The notes below the pieces were generated by a model that was not told where the DNA came from, made no database searches, and worked only from the letters and a program-made list of their open reading frames with translations. Positions 41,776-52,721 of a stretch of 64,000 bases of DNA are shown in pieces. Each line of letters begins with the position of its first letter. The first letter of the stretch is position 1. Made by a program: the position numbers and the translations under genes. The stretch lies in assembly GCA_024760905.1 (NCBI GenBank), contig CM045729.1, positions 82,480,050 through 82,544,049 of the forward strand. Direction: 5' to 3'. Origin of the DNA: Plotosus lineatus (Eukaryota; Chordata; Actinopteri; Siluriformes; Plotosidae).

Positions 41776-44139
41776 ATGCGAGAGTTGGTGCCAACCGTGA
41801 CACCTGGCCTTCCTGACTTCGTCACCTCGGCATAAACAGGCTGAATGAAAATGGACAGAGTTTGTTGGAACTGTGTGTGTCACAAATACATACTTCAAGT
41901 GCAAAACTTGAAACTCCAAAGTGTCTCGGAGACACTCCAGAACTTGTCACCTCCACCAGTCGGACCTTATCCTCACCAGGCGCACAAATGCACAGTCCTC
42001 GCATACAAGCAAATCCCCAGCCCCAGGTCTTGTGACTTCCTCAACGCGACATGAAACAACTTTTGGCTGAATCTTTGCAGCAAGATCCAGATGGCAGCTG
42101 ACACTGACAACGTAATGCCCATGGAAAATGACATCAAGCCAGCAACTGGCCCAACCACAATTTAGACCTCACTTCCTTAAAACAAAGACCGATGAAGTGA
42201 TCCCGTGATCCCCTCAAGGCAAGCATCTTGAACGCTGGGTGGGAACATGACCTGGAGCTGTCCGCAAACAAGAATGTGGTGACCGATGCAGCATGAAATG
42301 CCCTGCCAAACTGACCTGTCATGAACAATTTGGCGTTCTGGCCTGAAGTGAACAAACAAAGTTATTGATTTGGCTGTCCTGTTGAAAAGTTCCTGGAAAG
42401 GACGACATCCCCGTTAAGTCTTGAAGAGTGGCAAACCAGCACTCCTGCAGCACTCCATGAGCTGCTGTGCTTATGCTGGAAGGAAGGGTTCATCCCTCAG
42501 GATATACGCAATGCAGACATTGTAACCCTCTCCAAAAACAAAGGTGACCGCAGTGACTGGAACAGCAACCATGTCATCTCCCTGCTTCGCATTATCGGGA
42601 AAGTCTTTGCTCGCGTTGTCCTGACTCGCCTTCAGATTCTTGCTTCCCGGGTGTACCCAGAATCGCAGTGTGGTCTCAGGGCAGGCCAATCCACAGTCGA
42701 AATGATCTTCTCACGTCGTCAATTGCGAGAGAAATGTCGGAATCAGCAGAAGCCTGTACAATGCTTTCATAGACCTGACTAAAGCATTCGACCTGGTCAG
42801 CAGGTCGTGCCTGTGCACCGACAGATGAAGACGCTGCTTTTTGGTGCATTGGTGGTGTTCTCTGTTTCGGGAAGTCGAAGAATGTGGACAGGGAAGTATT
42901 CTCGAATTATTCTTTGGATGAAAATTGGATGTCCTCAATGTTGAAATATTGACAATGTCCAAATATTGACCTCCTTTCACGAGAACATGCTCAGCACAGT
43001 CTGCTTCAAATGGTGGGACTTCTGAAAGCCTTCCCAGTGAGCAGTGGTGTGAAGGAAGGCTGCGTCCGAGCATATTCTTCTCGATGCATTTTCAGTATGC
43101 CTTCTCTGACAGTGAGGAAGGAATCCATATCCACACCAGGTCAGATGAAAAAATTGTTTAACATAGCTCGACTGTTACGCTAGGACGAAGGTGAGGCAGG
43201 TCTTCATCCACAAGATGCTGTTTGCAGATAACGCTGCATTGACGTCCCACACTGAGGCTGGTCTTCAAGAGCGAGTCAATCGCCATGCCTGTAATGAATT
43301 CGGACTGACCATCAGCCTGAAGAAGACAAACATCCTGGCCCAGGGCACAAATACAGTCCCAAACATCAACATAAATAACATGCAGTTTGAGGTCGTGGAC
43401 CCCTTCACCGACCTAGGATCCACTCCACCAACACTCTCTCTCTTGACACAGAGATCTCATGAAGAATCGGGAAAGCCGCCGGAGCGATGTCCAAACTGAA
43501 CAAGCGTGTATGGAGCAAAACACCCAGCCAACGGAGACCACGAAGCTCCGTGTCTCCCAGGCCAGCACACTCCTTTATGGCAGTGAGGCATGGTCCACGT
43601 ACGCTGGTCAGGAAAGAGGCTCAACACATTCCATCTCCGCTTTCTCAGGCGTCTGTTTCATATAAAGTTTCCAAAGTCATCAACACCGAAGCCTGCCAAG
43701 TCTGCTCGCACTTCTTCGCCAGAGATGACTCAAGTGGTTGGGCAACGTACGGCAAATGGATGAGGGGCGCATCCCAAAAGACGTTTTGTGGAGAGCTGAG
43801 TGAGGGCTCCTGCCGCACAGGAAGACCCAGCTTCAATAAAAGGACGTGCAAAAGCGGGACATGAATTTATCATCGACATGAACACTGTGGAAGGCGCTGC
43901 TCAAACAGCTCTGGATGACCACTGTCAGCAAGGTGGTCAACGAAGTTGAAAACAACAGAATGTTCAAGCTCGCGGAGAAAAAAGCAAAGAGGAAAGAAAG
44001 GGTAGCCCCCATGGCACCTCAAAGCCCTGTTGTGTGCAGTAAATGTTTAAGAAACTGTCACTTTAGGGTGGGCCTTGACACTCACTTCAACTTGTATTGT
44101 AGCTCAATGGTCGGCATCTGTGGGAGTGACTGGAACGGC
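41776..44139 (+). mobile_element. Family E LINE (copy E2), 5'-truncated
   Basis: Starts with the same CGATGCGAGAGTTGGTGCC endpoint as E1. The linker is deleted (about 42030). Fingers are near 42360-42440, QCGLRAGQSTVEMIFSRRQL near 42665-42725, DLTKAFDLV near 42772, LFADNAALTSHTEAGLQERVNR at 43218-43285, then thumb with LAQGTNTVPNI and C-terminus to MAPQSPVVCSKCLRNCH (44011-44062). In the FADD motif the second Asp is Asn (43221-43232). A C-terminal CX2C...H...C finger-like block is visible. Confidence 0.8.
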
Positions 44140-44295
44140 CAACACGAAAGACGTGGATTTCAAAGTGCATTCTGTACTTGATAGATCGGAAGTCCAAATG
44201 TGCATACAAATGATGCACAGGAGAAAGGTGGATCGACTGTGTGTTCGGGAGACCAAGTGGACAGGGAGCAAGGCGAGAAGCTTCGGTCAGTTCGC
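44140..44295 (+). mobile_element. Family A endonuclease fragment in the E-A-D composite (unit 2)
   Basis: MHRRKVDRLCVRETKWTGSK at 44214-44273 and the same GAAGCTTCGGTCAG junction into D as in unit 1. Confidence 0.78.
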
Positions 44296-46835
44296 ACTTC
44301 GCTGCGTCCACCAGCTGCATCCACTCATCCGGCCGTCTCCTGACGATCGACCAGGCCTGCGCAGGGCCCACACACCTCGGCAGGGCAGCCCTCAGCTGCG
44401 ACAACCATGTCGCACGCGGTCGTCCCCGCGATCGACTCCAGCCCCGAGGGTCCTGAACGGAGAGGATTCGGTGTGCTTGGTCCAAAGGCGGGAAACGTGC
44501 CAGGTGCCCACAGTCGCGCAGCTGACGATCGCGGATCAAGCAGGTTACTCTTCCCATCCCCGCATGCCCGTGCATCCTCTGGTTTGTAAACAATGTCCCA
44601 CCTGCGGTATGTGAAAATGCGGCAAAGGGAAGTTATAACAAAGGAGTCAAGTCGTCGTCCAAGCTCAACCGTGAGCGTCCATATCTCACTTGAGCAGAGC
44701 AAGACTCGTAGAAAGTGTTGAAAGACTCGGACTTTCTCCGCCTGCTCAGAGACCTCGACCGCCACACGGTCCTGTCCAGCGAGTCCATTGCCACATAAAC
44801 CAGACCAAGCGCACAGCGATCGAGTCAACAGCAGCATCCAAGATGCGGGATCTTGGTTTTTGAGCGAATCGACTCGCAAACCAAGCGGGTCCACCTCCTC
44901 ACCCAACGAACAGAGAGTCTCCTTCAGGACATCCACCGTTTCCGCATCTTTGCATCATCGGCAAAGTCCAGATCAGTAATCCGAACCTCACAGATCGACA
45001 CACCGCAGGCTGATCCATTCGATACCGCCCCCACACCTCACAGCACTCTCTGTCCCAGAATACAGCGACGATATCAGCCAGACCAGAGCCACGTGGACCA
45101 AGTATTCCCCTTCTCGATCAGGACAATGATTCCCCCATTTCCCGTCAGTTGGGGATCCACACGGAGCACACGAGAACGAACAGCCACCTGAGAACGACCT
45201 CACCTCCCGCCTTAAGCATTTCCACGTGGAGACCACAAACTCTTGCAGATTTGCCATCCGCCAGGCGCCACAATGCCCTCCGAGTTTTCTCAAGAGTTGG
45301 TAAGTCGCAGCCTGAGGAGGGTCGGCAACAAGAGTTTACGCATCCCCAATGGTCAGGGTCCAGGCGGGAGGGTCAACACGAGACAACTCCTCAAAGTTGT
45401 CCTCAGAGGCCCAAGGAGTCCTCACTTCCGATTCTTCAATCAGGACACTCCCGTCACCGCTGCTTTCACCGTCTGCCATCGCGATGATGACCGAGAGGAA
45501 CGAAGGCTCCGCAAACCCTGTAAACCGGACAAAATTCACTCGAATTCAAGTGGCCCTCAACAGTCTCACAGAGATCGCGGACCGCAGCCTCCCGATCTCG
45601 TCGCACCGCCTTGACGGCTTCGCGCTGAAGGATCTGGCCAGACCAACTCTGCCGTCGAGTCGAGCCTGTCTTGCTCTCTCAATGACGTTGACGGCGGAGA
45701 TGGCTATTCCCGGTTGTCTGGGCATCCCCGAGATGCAGCCACGGGAAACCTCCAGAATGCAGTCGATGAAACCCGTCCAGTGAACCTCCGTGCCAGAGCC
45801 CGCGTCCAGATTCCCGAAGCCTCCTGGCGAATTCCGAAGCCATATCAGGGTCCCTGAGTGGCTTCTGTCAAATCGCATTTGACGAGCCAGGGCATTCTCA
45901 AGGCGCCTGAAGCTGATCTTCAGAGTCGTCACAAGAAGCACGTGGTCTCCCGAGAATCGCTGGGCATTTCGAAAGACACGGCAGGTCTGGACCAGCCGCC
46001 AGCCCCGACCTCCGAGAACATGGTCGATCTCCTTCCCGTTGACGACGTCGTTGGAGTACAAGTCCAGCGTCGCGTATTCGACCTCTGGAACCACGAGCCA
46101 GCAATCCTTCAGCCCCAACTTCTTGCGAAGTCAAGAAGCATTGAGGCGCTTTCATCGCGGCGTTCGAAGCCGGGAACCGACACATGAAGTCCCCCAATAC
46201 GATCAGGGTGTCCCTTTCCGGAACCCTGACACGACCGAGTGAAGCTGTCAAAGAAGGTTTTCTTCATAGATCGATCTCATACCTCGGTCGGATTGTACAC
46301 TGCGACGATAGAGAGCGTCCCCACTGCGTCGAGTCACCCACATTAAACGCTCGTTGACAGGGACCACCTCAGATACCAAAGGAGCCAATCAATCAGTACG
46401 GCGATCAATCCGATCAAGACCAGTAGAAGGTGACCCAGGCCTTCGCACCTCAGAGAGGGCCGCAATGCCGACGCCAAGCAGACTAAGCTCAGTTGAACCA
46501 GAGGCAGGTGAGAGTCGTACTTCGAGGCACCGACGCGGAACGACCATCTCATATTCAACCGAGGCGATCGAAAGCAGCCGGTGTCCGACAACTTTGCACC
46601 GGCTTGCGTCACTCACCCTGTCATACCCGACCTGGTTGCTCCAGGTTTTCACCCCCATCATGGAGTGGGGGTCCCTGATGCTTTTCCCCACACCCCTCAT
46701 CCGACGCCGCCTGAGGCAGGCGTCGAGGTTACTCGACCGGACCAAACTCCAGCGTTTTCGTAGTGCGTTTTGCTGGCGTTTTATTTTAGAGGGCGGAAAT
46801 GCACCGAGGCTTGAAGCTTTGGAGCAGGGTTTCAG
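44296..46835 (-). mobile_element. Family D LINE (copy D4), most complete
   Basis: Minus strand from a 5'UTR (46640-46835) through endonuclease (VGIAALSEVRRPGS near 46440-46485; TLIVLGDFMCRF near 46180-46210, where GDFN has become GDFM), linker (LENALARQMRFD near 45880; RNSPGGFGNLDAGSGTEV near 45780-45840), fingers, a deletion in the palm near 45160, LYSGTESAVRCGGG, and the C-terminus (RDRQLRDCGHLARFPP near 44500-44545; GRPRATWLSQLR near 44390-44430; RRRPDEWMQLVDAA near 44305-44345). Many shifts. Confidence 0.75.
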
Positions 46836-47371
46836 ATGTTTTATCACGGTGTGGATGCCACGAGAAATGGGGTCGGCGTCATCTTGAGGGAGGGGTCTGT
46901 CAGGAATGTTCGAGAAGTGAAAAGAGTGTCAGACAGAGTGATGAGTCTCAAGTTAGAAATTGAAGGCGTGATGGTCAATTTTGTTAGTGCTTATGCCCCA
47001 CAGGGGCATAATTTCTTTTCAAAGAAACAGGAGCATCGGGTGGCATAAAAGCAGAGGCACACAGGAATGGAGAAGAACAGAGAAGGTCAGAATTAGCTGC
47101 ATTGTGTGTTTTTGTGGATCTGGAGAAAGCATGTGACAGGGTGCTGAGAGAGGAACTGTGGTATTGCATGAGAGTCTGGAGTGGAAGAGAAGTATGTTAG
47201 AGTGGTGCAAGACATGAATAAGATATGGAAGACAGTGGTGAGGTGTGCTGTCGGTGTGACAGAAGAGTTCAAGGTGGAGGTGGGACTGCATCAAGATCTC
47301 AGCCCTTTCTTGTTTGCTATGGTGATGGACAGGGTGACAGACGAGGTTAGACAAGAATCTCCTCCCTGTTG
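46836..47371 (+). mobile_element. Family A LINE (copy A8), endonuclease fused to RT
   Basis: Plus strand: FYHGVDATRNGVGVILREGSV and DRVMSLKLEIEGVMVNF, then at about 47015 a jump into the palm (VFVDLEKACDRVLREEL near 47108-47158, VTEEFKVEVGLHQD). The Tyr-Asp of KAYDRVP reads KACDRVL. It ends before FADD, at the switch to A9. Confidence 0.75.
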
Positions 47372-48415
47372 CCATGATCACTTTTGCTGTAGTTGTCCAG
47401 TCATCTGGAAGCATGACCACCCAAAGCCTGTTTCAACTCCTGCTGAAGACAACACAACACTCTTGTTTTTTCAGCTTCTTCTGCCCCTCTTTATCCTTCC
47501 TCACCTTCCTCACTATCAGCGTCATCCTGCACACCACCATCCGATGCTATTTGGCAACAATCTCACCTGCTACGACTTTGAATTCACTGACTTCCTTCAA
47601 ATTCCATCGCCACAACACAAAATGTGTTGCCTGTGTGCTCCTCCCTCCGCTTTTCTGTCACCCGATGCTCCTTTCTCTTCTGGAAAAAAGTTTTGACGAC
47701 AGCCATTTCCATCCTTTGTGCAAAGTCTACCAACATATCTGTCCTTCTGCGTTCCTGTCCTTGAAACTAAACCTGCCCATCACTTTCTCGTCCCCTCTGT
47801 TTCCTGCACCATGTCCGTTGAAGTCTGCCCCAATTATCTTTGCCCCTTTCATCTTTGGGGGTATTCTGCATCACTTCATCTCACTCACTCCAGAATCTCT
47901 CCTTCGCTTCGAGCTCACAGCCTGTCTGTGGGGTATGAGCACTTTCATCATGCCTTTTCTAATTTGAGACTCATCACTCTCGAAAAACATTTCTGACAAA
48001 CTCTTTCAAGATGACTCCAACTCCATTTTTCTTTCCACCCACATCATGAAAAAGCAGCTCATAATCTTCTAAACCTTTTCGACCTTTCCACCTGGTTTCC
48101 TGAACAAACAGGTCAAGACTTTCCTCTCCTCTCACTTACAAAGCACACGCCTCCCGCCTCTTCTTCTTCGACGTCTTCAACCAACAGTCGTCCAATTTCC
48201 ACCATCACCCTGGTTGGTTCACAGCACTTGATGGCGGTCGTTGTTTAACCGCTCCGGTATTAATTTTCTTGACTCGCAAGTTTGATTTGGCATTTGTTTT
48301 TCGCCAGATGCCCTGACTGACGCAACCCTCTGCATTTCTCCGGGCTTGGTACCGGCATGAGGAAGAGATACAGACTTGTGCCCCTCCCTCACGGCTGCAT
48401 TATACACAGAATATG
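47372..48415 (-). mobile_element. Family A LINE (copy A9), 5' part, opposite to A8
   Basis: Minus strand: linker VVQSSGSM-antisense region near 47390, VDYILCR region near 47610, FAQRMEMAVV region near 47700, endonuclease, and 5'UTR (GGTACCAAGCCCGGAGAAATG near 48335-48355, split) ending at GCAGCCGTGAGGG near 48397. Confidence 0.72.
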
Positions 48416-48600
48416 CAGTATATCGTGTATGTGTGTGTGGGGGTGTGTGTGTGTGTGAGAGAGGAGGGGGGGAGTGTAATAGAGAGAGTGATAGGAACAA
48501 ACAAGGGATGAGTCTATATATGGTGTGAATGTGTATCTATGAAATGTCTTTATCGAGGGAGGATTAGTTGTGCTTGTCACCTCTCGCTTTCAACTAACAC
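48416..48600. repeat. GT/GA-rich microsatellite between A9 and E3
   Basis: TATGCAGTATATCGTGTATG then GT/GGGTGT repeats to about 48460 and GAGA-rich sequence to 48490. Matches the spacer before E4 at 58450-58600. Confidence 0.85.
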
Positions 48601-51410
48601 CGCTGGCTCGCAGTTTGCCTGTGAAAAGGGGAGCCGTGTGAGTCAGTCTCTCCCTGCCAGGACATGACTTCTCCACCATCAAGCCCCATGTTGTGCCTCT
48701 TCGCGGCGACACGTGGTCACTGACTACCTGGCGGACTCAGGCTGAACTGAGGGTACTCTCAGAAGGTTTGCCCATGACCCAAACCCCCAACTATGCCCCC
48801 AACTATGCCAACTATACACACTGCCTTGTGGAGTTCCTTGGTTGGGAACCCTGTAGAAATCCGGCGTGGAGCCCCGAAGGCAGTGAGTCTGAGGACTCCC
48901 CTACCTTCTGGCAACTCCTGTAGCTGCGCTTGTACCAAATTGTACTGGATCTTCCTTTCCTGTGGATGCTATCTGCAAGGCCGAGAGGGGGGACATGACG
49001 TCTGGGCAGGCCTCGTTCTCCACAGTTACCGCTCACGCTCGCAGCGCACTCCAGTGTTGATGCAAGACGGGAAGTTGCTCAAGACGGGAAGTAGCAGTTA
49101 CCGGTTAAAAGCTCAATCCTACGGGCGCCGGGGGCTTCTTCTGACAGTGGGAGAGATCATCGTGTCTCACTTGACAGCGTCCACCCGTTCAGAACTGGGC
49201 AGTCCCCATCCAGTGAGGTGCTGTCCCGCCACAGCTCGACTGCATTGCTGGGTGCGCAGGGCTTAGGGACTGACCATCCCGACAAGCAAGCTGTAAATTC
49301 TGCACCAGGCAGACAAAAACGGTTGACGATGCCCGCAAGACGGCATTCAAAGACCATGAACTGACACGTCTGAATCTCGACATTGCTTGTGTACAAGAAA
49401 CACGCTTGGCTGACAGTGGTCCTATCAAAGCGGCCAACTGCACTCTCCCCTGGCAGGCCTGCCACAAGACGACGCGAGACTGCATGGTGTCGGTTTCGCT
49501 GTGAAGATCTCGCTGACTCCGGCTATTGAACCTCCGATCAGTGGATCACAGAGAATCCTCGCTTTTCAACTGTCTACAAACTGCAGACTTTGTCAATTTC
49601 CTCAGCATCTCTGTACCAACACTCAATTCCAACCCAGAGGCCAAGAACCAGTTTTACAAGGTTCTGGATGATGCAAATACTTGACCCAAGGAGACGTCAA
49701 TGCTCGGGTGGGCGCCGACTGTGACACCTGGCCTTCCTGCAGAAGGAATGAGAATGGTTCCAATGTTGTTCGAACTGTGCTGCCATCATGGCCTGTGTGT
49801 GAGAATACACACTTTAAAGTGCAAAGACCGCCACAAAGTATTCTCGAAACACCCCAGATCCACTGGCACAAGCGAGACCTTATCCTCACCAGGTGCACGG
49901 ATCGAAGCAGCGTTCTCCACACGAGAAGTTTCCATCGCGGAGACTGCGACCCAGACCACACCCTCGTTGGAAGCAGGACAAGGCTGACAACAAAGAGCAT
50001 CCATCACTCCAAAACTAAAGGCCTCCCACGCACCTGCTCCTTCAGGGATCCCCAGCGAATCCAACTGTTTCATGACACAGTCAAGGAGAAGTTGGCTTTG
50101 CAAACTTCTGGCAAAGACATCAATGGCAAGTGGAGCTTCCTGAGAGATACTATCTACACAGCAGCCCTCACCGCATTTGGGAAAAAGGAGCATCGGAGTG
50201 GAGACTGGTACGAGGCTCAATGGGAAGAGATGCAGCCTGTGACAGAAGCCATGAGGGAAGCCCTCCGAGCATACACGCAAAACCCCAGCATTCGTACTCC
50301 GGACACCTTCAAAGCTGCACGAAACGAGGCCCAGCAGACAGCCCGCTGCTGTGCAAACAACTTCTGGCTGAACCTCTGCAGCAAGTCCAGATGGCAGCTG
50401 ACACTGGCAATGCAATGGCCATGTACAATGTCATCAAGCGAGCGACTGGCCCAACCACAATTAAGACTGCACCCCTCAAGACCAATACCGGGAGGTGATC
50501 ACGGACCAAGGCAAGCAGCAGCTTGAAACGCTGGGTGGAACATTACCTGGAGCTGTACGCAACCAAGAATGTGGTGACCGATGCAACATTAAATGCCCAA
50601 CCAAATTACCTGTCATGGAGGATCTGGCTTACCTGCCTTCAGTGGACGAACTGGGCAAAGCCATTGATTGTCTGGCCTGTGGAAAAGCCCCTGGACAGGA
50701 TGGCATCCCCTCTGAAGTCTTGAAGAGTGGCAAGCCAGCACTCCTGCAGCACCTTCATGAGCATGTGTGCTTATGCTGGAAGTAAAAGGGTTCATCCCCC
50801 AGGACAATGCGCAATGCAAACATTGTCACCCTCTACAAAAACAAGGGTGACCGCAGTGACTGTAACAGCTCCCGTGGCATCTCCCTCTTGAGCACCATAG
50901 GGAAAGTCTTTGTCAGCAGCAGAAGCCCCTGTACATTACTTTCATAGACCTGACTAAAGCATTCGACCTCATCAGCAGTAGCGGGCTCTTCAGCCTCCTG
51001 CAGAAGATTGGATGTCCGCAAAGGTTACTTTAAATCGTGACCTCCTTTCTGTAACAGTCTGCTTCAATGGTGAAGCCTTCCCAGTGAGCAAGTGTGAAGC
51101 AAGGCTGCGTCCTCCCGCCGAAACTCTTTGGGATATGCTTCTCGATGCTTCATTAGTATGCCTTCGCTGATCGTGAGGAATTGATCCAGATCCACACCAG
51201 ATCAAATGGAAAATTGTTCAACTGACGTCCCACACTGAGGCTGCAAGAGCTCGTCAATCGCCTGTCCCATGCCTTAATGAGAAATGAGCAAAGAGGATAG
51301 AAGGGGCAGCCCCCATGGCACCTCAAAGCGCTTTCGTCTGCAGCCATTGTTTAAGAAACTGTCACTCTCGGGTGTGCCTTTTTACAGTCACACTCGCAAA
51401 TGCCAAACAT
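48601..51410 (+). mobile_element. Family E LINE (copy E3)
   Basis: Has the E 5' region (CCGCTGGCTCGCAG onward at 48600), then endonuclease pieces (HELTRLNLDIACVQETRLAD near 49358-49415 and SIYVPTLNS-like near 49605), GDVNARVGADCDTWPS near 49690-49725, linker (TSGKDINGKWSFLRDTIYTAALTAFG at 50107-50180), fingers (CGKAPGQDGIPSEVLKSGKP near 50677-50735), then a palm deletion (DLTKAFDLISSSGLF near 50950-50990). The C-terminal end is shortened. No FADD is seen. A 281-codon frame (49681-50526) covers endonuclease end and linker. Confidence 0.8.
49681..50526 (+). pseudogene. E3 endonuclease end and linker frame
   Basis: 281 open codons with GDVNARVGAD at residues 3-12 (equivalent of GDFNA), CDPDHTLV near 83-90 (the usual SDH position) and the linker TSGKDINGKWSFLRDTI near 144-160. 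Only the first 215 residues look like the true frame; after about 50380 the frame is wrong, since the homologous frame (MAADTGNAMAMYNVI) is one base away. Confidence 0.75.
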
Positions 51411-51603
51411 AGCGCTATAAGCAGGACACCAGACCATTTTAAGACGTGGAATTCAAAGTGCATTCCGTGCTTGATAGATCGGAGGTCCAAACTCAACTTG
51501 AACATGATTCCCTCTGCGCCACATTCAGAAGCACTGAATTGAACAACTTAAAAAATAAACTCAAAACTCAAGAGTGAAGCCATAGATCTATATATGTCTA
51601 TAT
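51411..51603 (+). mobile_element. E-tail to A junction remnant
   Basis: GACGTGGAATTCAAAGTGCA and TTGATAGATCGGAGGTCCAAA (51445-51491) match the E-A junction block of units 1 and 2 (32083, 44150), then the similarity stops. The rest is unassigned. Confidence 0.55.
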
Positions 51604-52035
51604 CCAAATTTCGAGTCCCACTGTTCACAAGGTTGTCACTGTCCCCCCAGTGCAGCAAACTAGTTTTCAAAGGTGGCCCATGGCTCTCACTGTCCAACTG
51701 TGGTTAGAGGCATGTAAAAGAACCATTGCTGACTTTCGTAAAGAGCATTCTGCAAAGCCATCAGCATGTTCCCGTCCTGCGATGGTCTGGAGAGCTGTCC
51801 AGGGTGTACTCTGCCCTCGCCCGAAGTTGGCTGGGATGGGCACCAGCGGGTACAGAAAATGATGAATGATGATGACAGACTGCAAAGTCGTCAGCGTGTT
51901 TCTGTCCCTTTTAAGCAAGGGACAGAAACGCCAAATAAAATGATTAAACGCCAAATAAAATGATTAAACGCCAAATAAAATGATTCGTTTTGGCGACTCC
52001 TGAGCAAAAGGCAAAAAGCCGAAAGGGAGGCAGAC
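51604..52035 (+). mobile_element. SINE copy S4 with two tails in tandem
   Basis: Head partly present (CGAGTCCCACTGTTCACAAGG), body blocks CCCAGTGCAG and GAACCATTGCTGACTTTCGT, then the Rex3-like tail (CTGTCCAGGGTGTACTCTGC to GATGAATGATGATGA) to about 51872. It is directly followed by a second, RTE-type tail (GCAAAGTCGTCAGCGTGTTTC to TTTTGGCGACTCCTGAG and AAAAGCCGAAAGG) to 52033. Confidence 0.75.
51927..51985 (+). repeat. Tandem repeat in SINE S4 (20-base unit, three copies)
   Basis: Unit AACGCCAAATAAAATGATTA, three perfect copies (the last lacks its final base). Confidence 0.95.
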
Positions 52036-52187
52036 TGTCTATCAAATGTGTTTAAGAATCAGATTGGCGGAATCGAACCCCCACGAAGAACAAGGGTCGA
52101 CTGGAATGTGTGTGTGTGTGTTTTTGTTTGTGTGTGTGTAAGTGAGAGAGGGAGAGTGGGGGGGATTGTGTGTGGTTGTGTGGTCTC

Positions 52188-52218
<31 letters not shown>

Positions 52219-52284
52219 ATGAGAGAGAGAGAGGATTGTGTGAACAGAGCCGGGAGGATCAAAGTTCATTGTATATCTATATCG
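52036..52284. repeat. GT- and GA-rich low-complexity interval
   Basis: GT repeats at 52108-52140, GGGA and GT runs to 52175, then (GA)n at 52195-52233. No gene. Confidence 0.8.
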
Positions 52285-52721
52285 ATGCAGCCATGAGGCG
52301 CGGGAGCACTGTCTCTCCCACTGATTCTGGTCCCAAGCTTGGAGAAATGCCGAGGGTTGCGACAGGAAGGGCACCCTGCGGAAAACTTAAGCCACATTTC
52401 CCATGCAAATGATCAAAACAAAATTCATACCGGATTGGTCGAGGCCCGGGTGAACAAAGTTGGGTCAACCAACAGGGTCCTGATGGAAATTGGACGACTG
52501 TTTGTCGAACACGTCAAAGACGGAAAGGCGGGAAGCGTGTCCATTGACAGAGAGAGAAGATGAAATGCGTGAGCCTCGGACTGAGAGTAGGGACTTTGAA
52601 TGTTGGAACTATGCAAGGAAAAGATCGAGAGCTTGGTGACATAATGCACAGGAAAAAGGTCGACTGTGTGTTCGGGAGACCAGGTGGAAAGGGAGCAAGG
52701 CGAGAAGCTTCGGTCAGGTCA
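52285..52721 (+). mobile_element. Family A LINE (copy A10), 5'UTR and endonuclease start
   Basis: Plus strand 5'UTR with TGGTCCCAAGCTTGGAG (52329), GGTTGCGACAGGAAGGGCA (52354), GGTCGAGGCCCGGGTGAACA (52439) and GGAAATTGGACGAC (52485), then LGLRVGTLNVGTMQGKDREL (52578-52630) and the endonuclease start. It joins D at GAAGCTTCGGTCAG, the same breakpoint as at 32221 and 44295. Confidence 0.8.
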
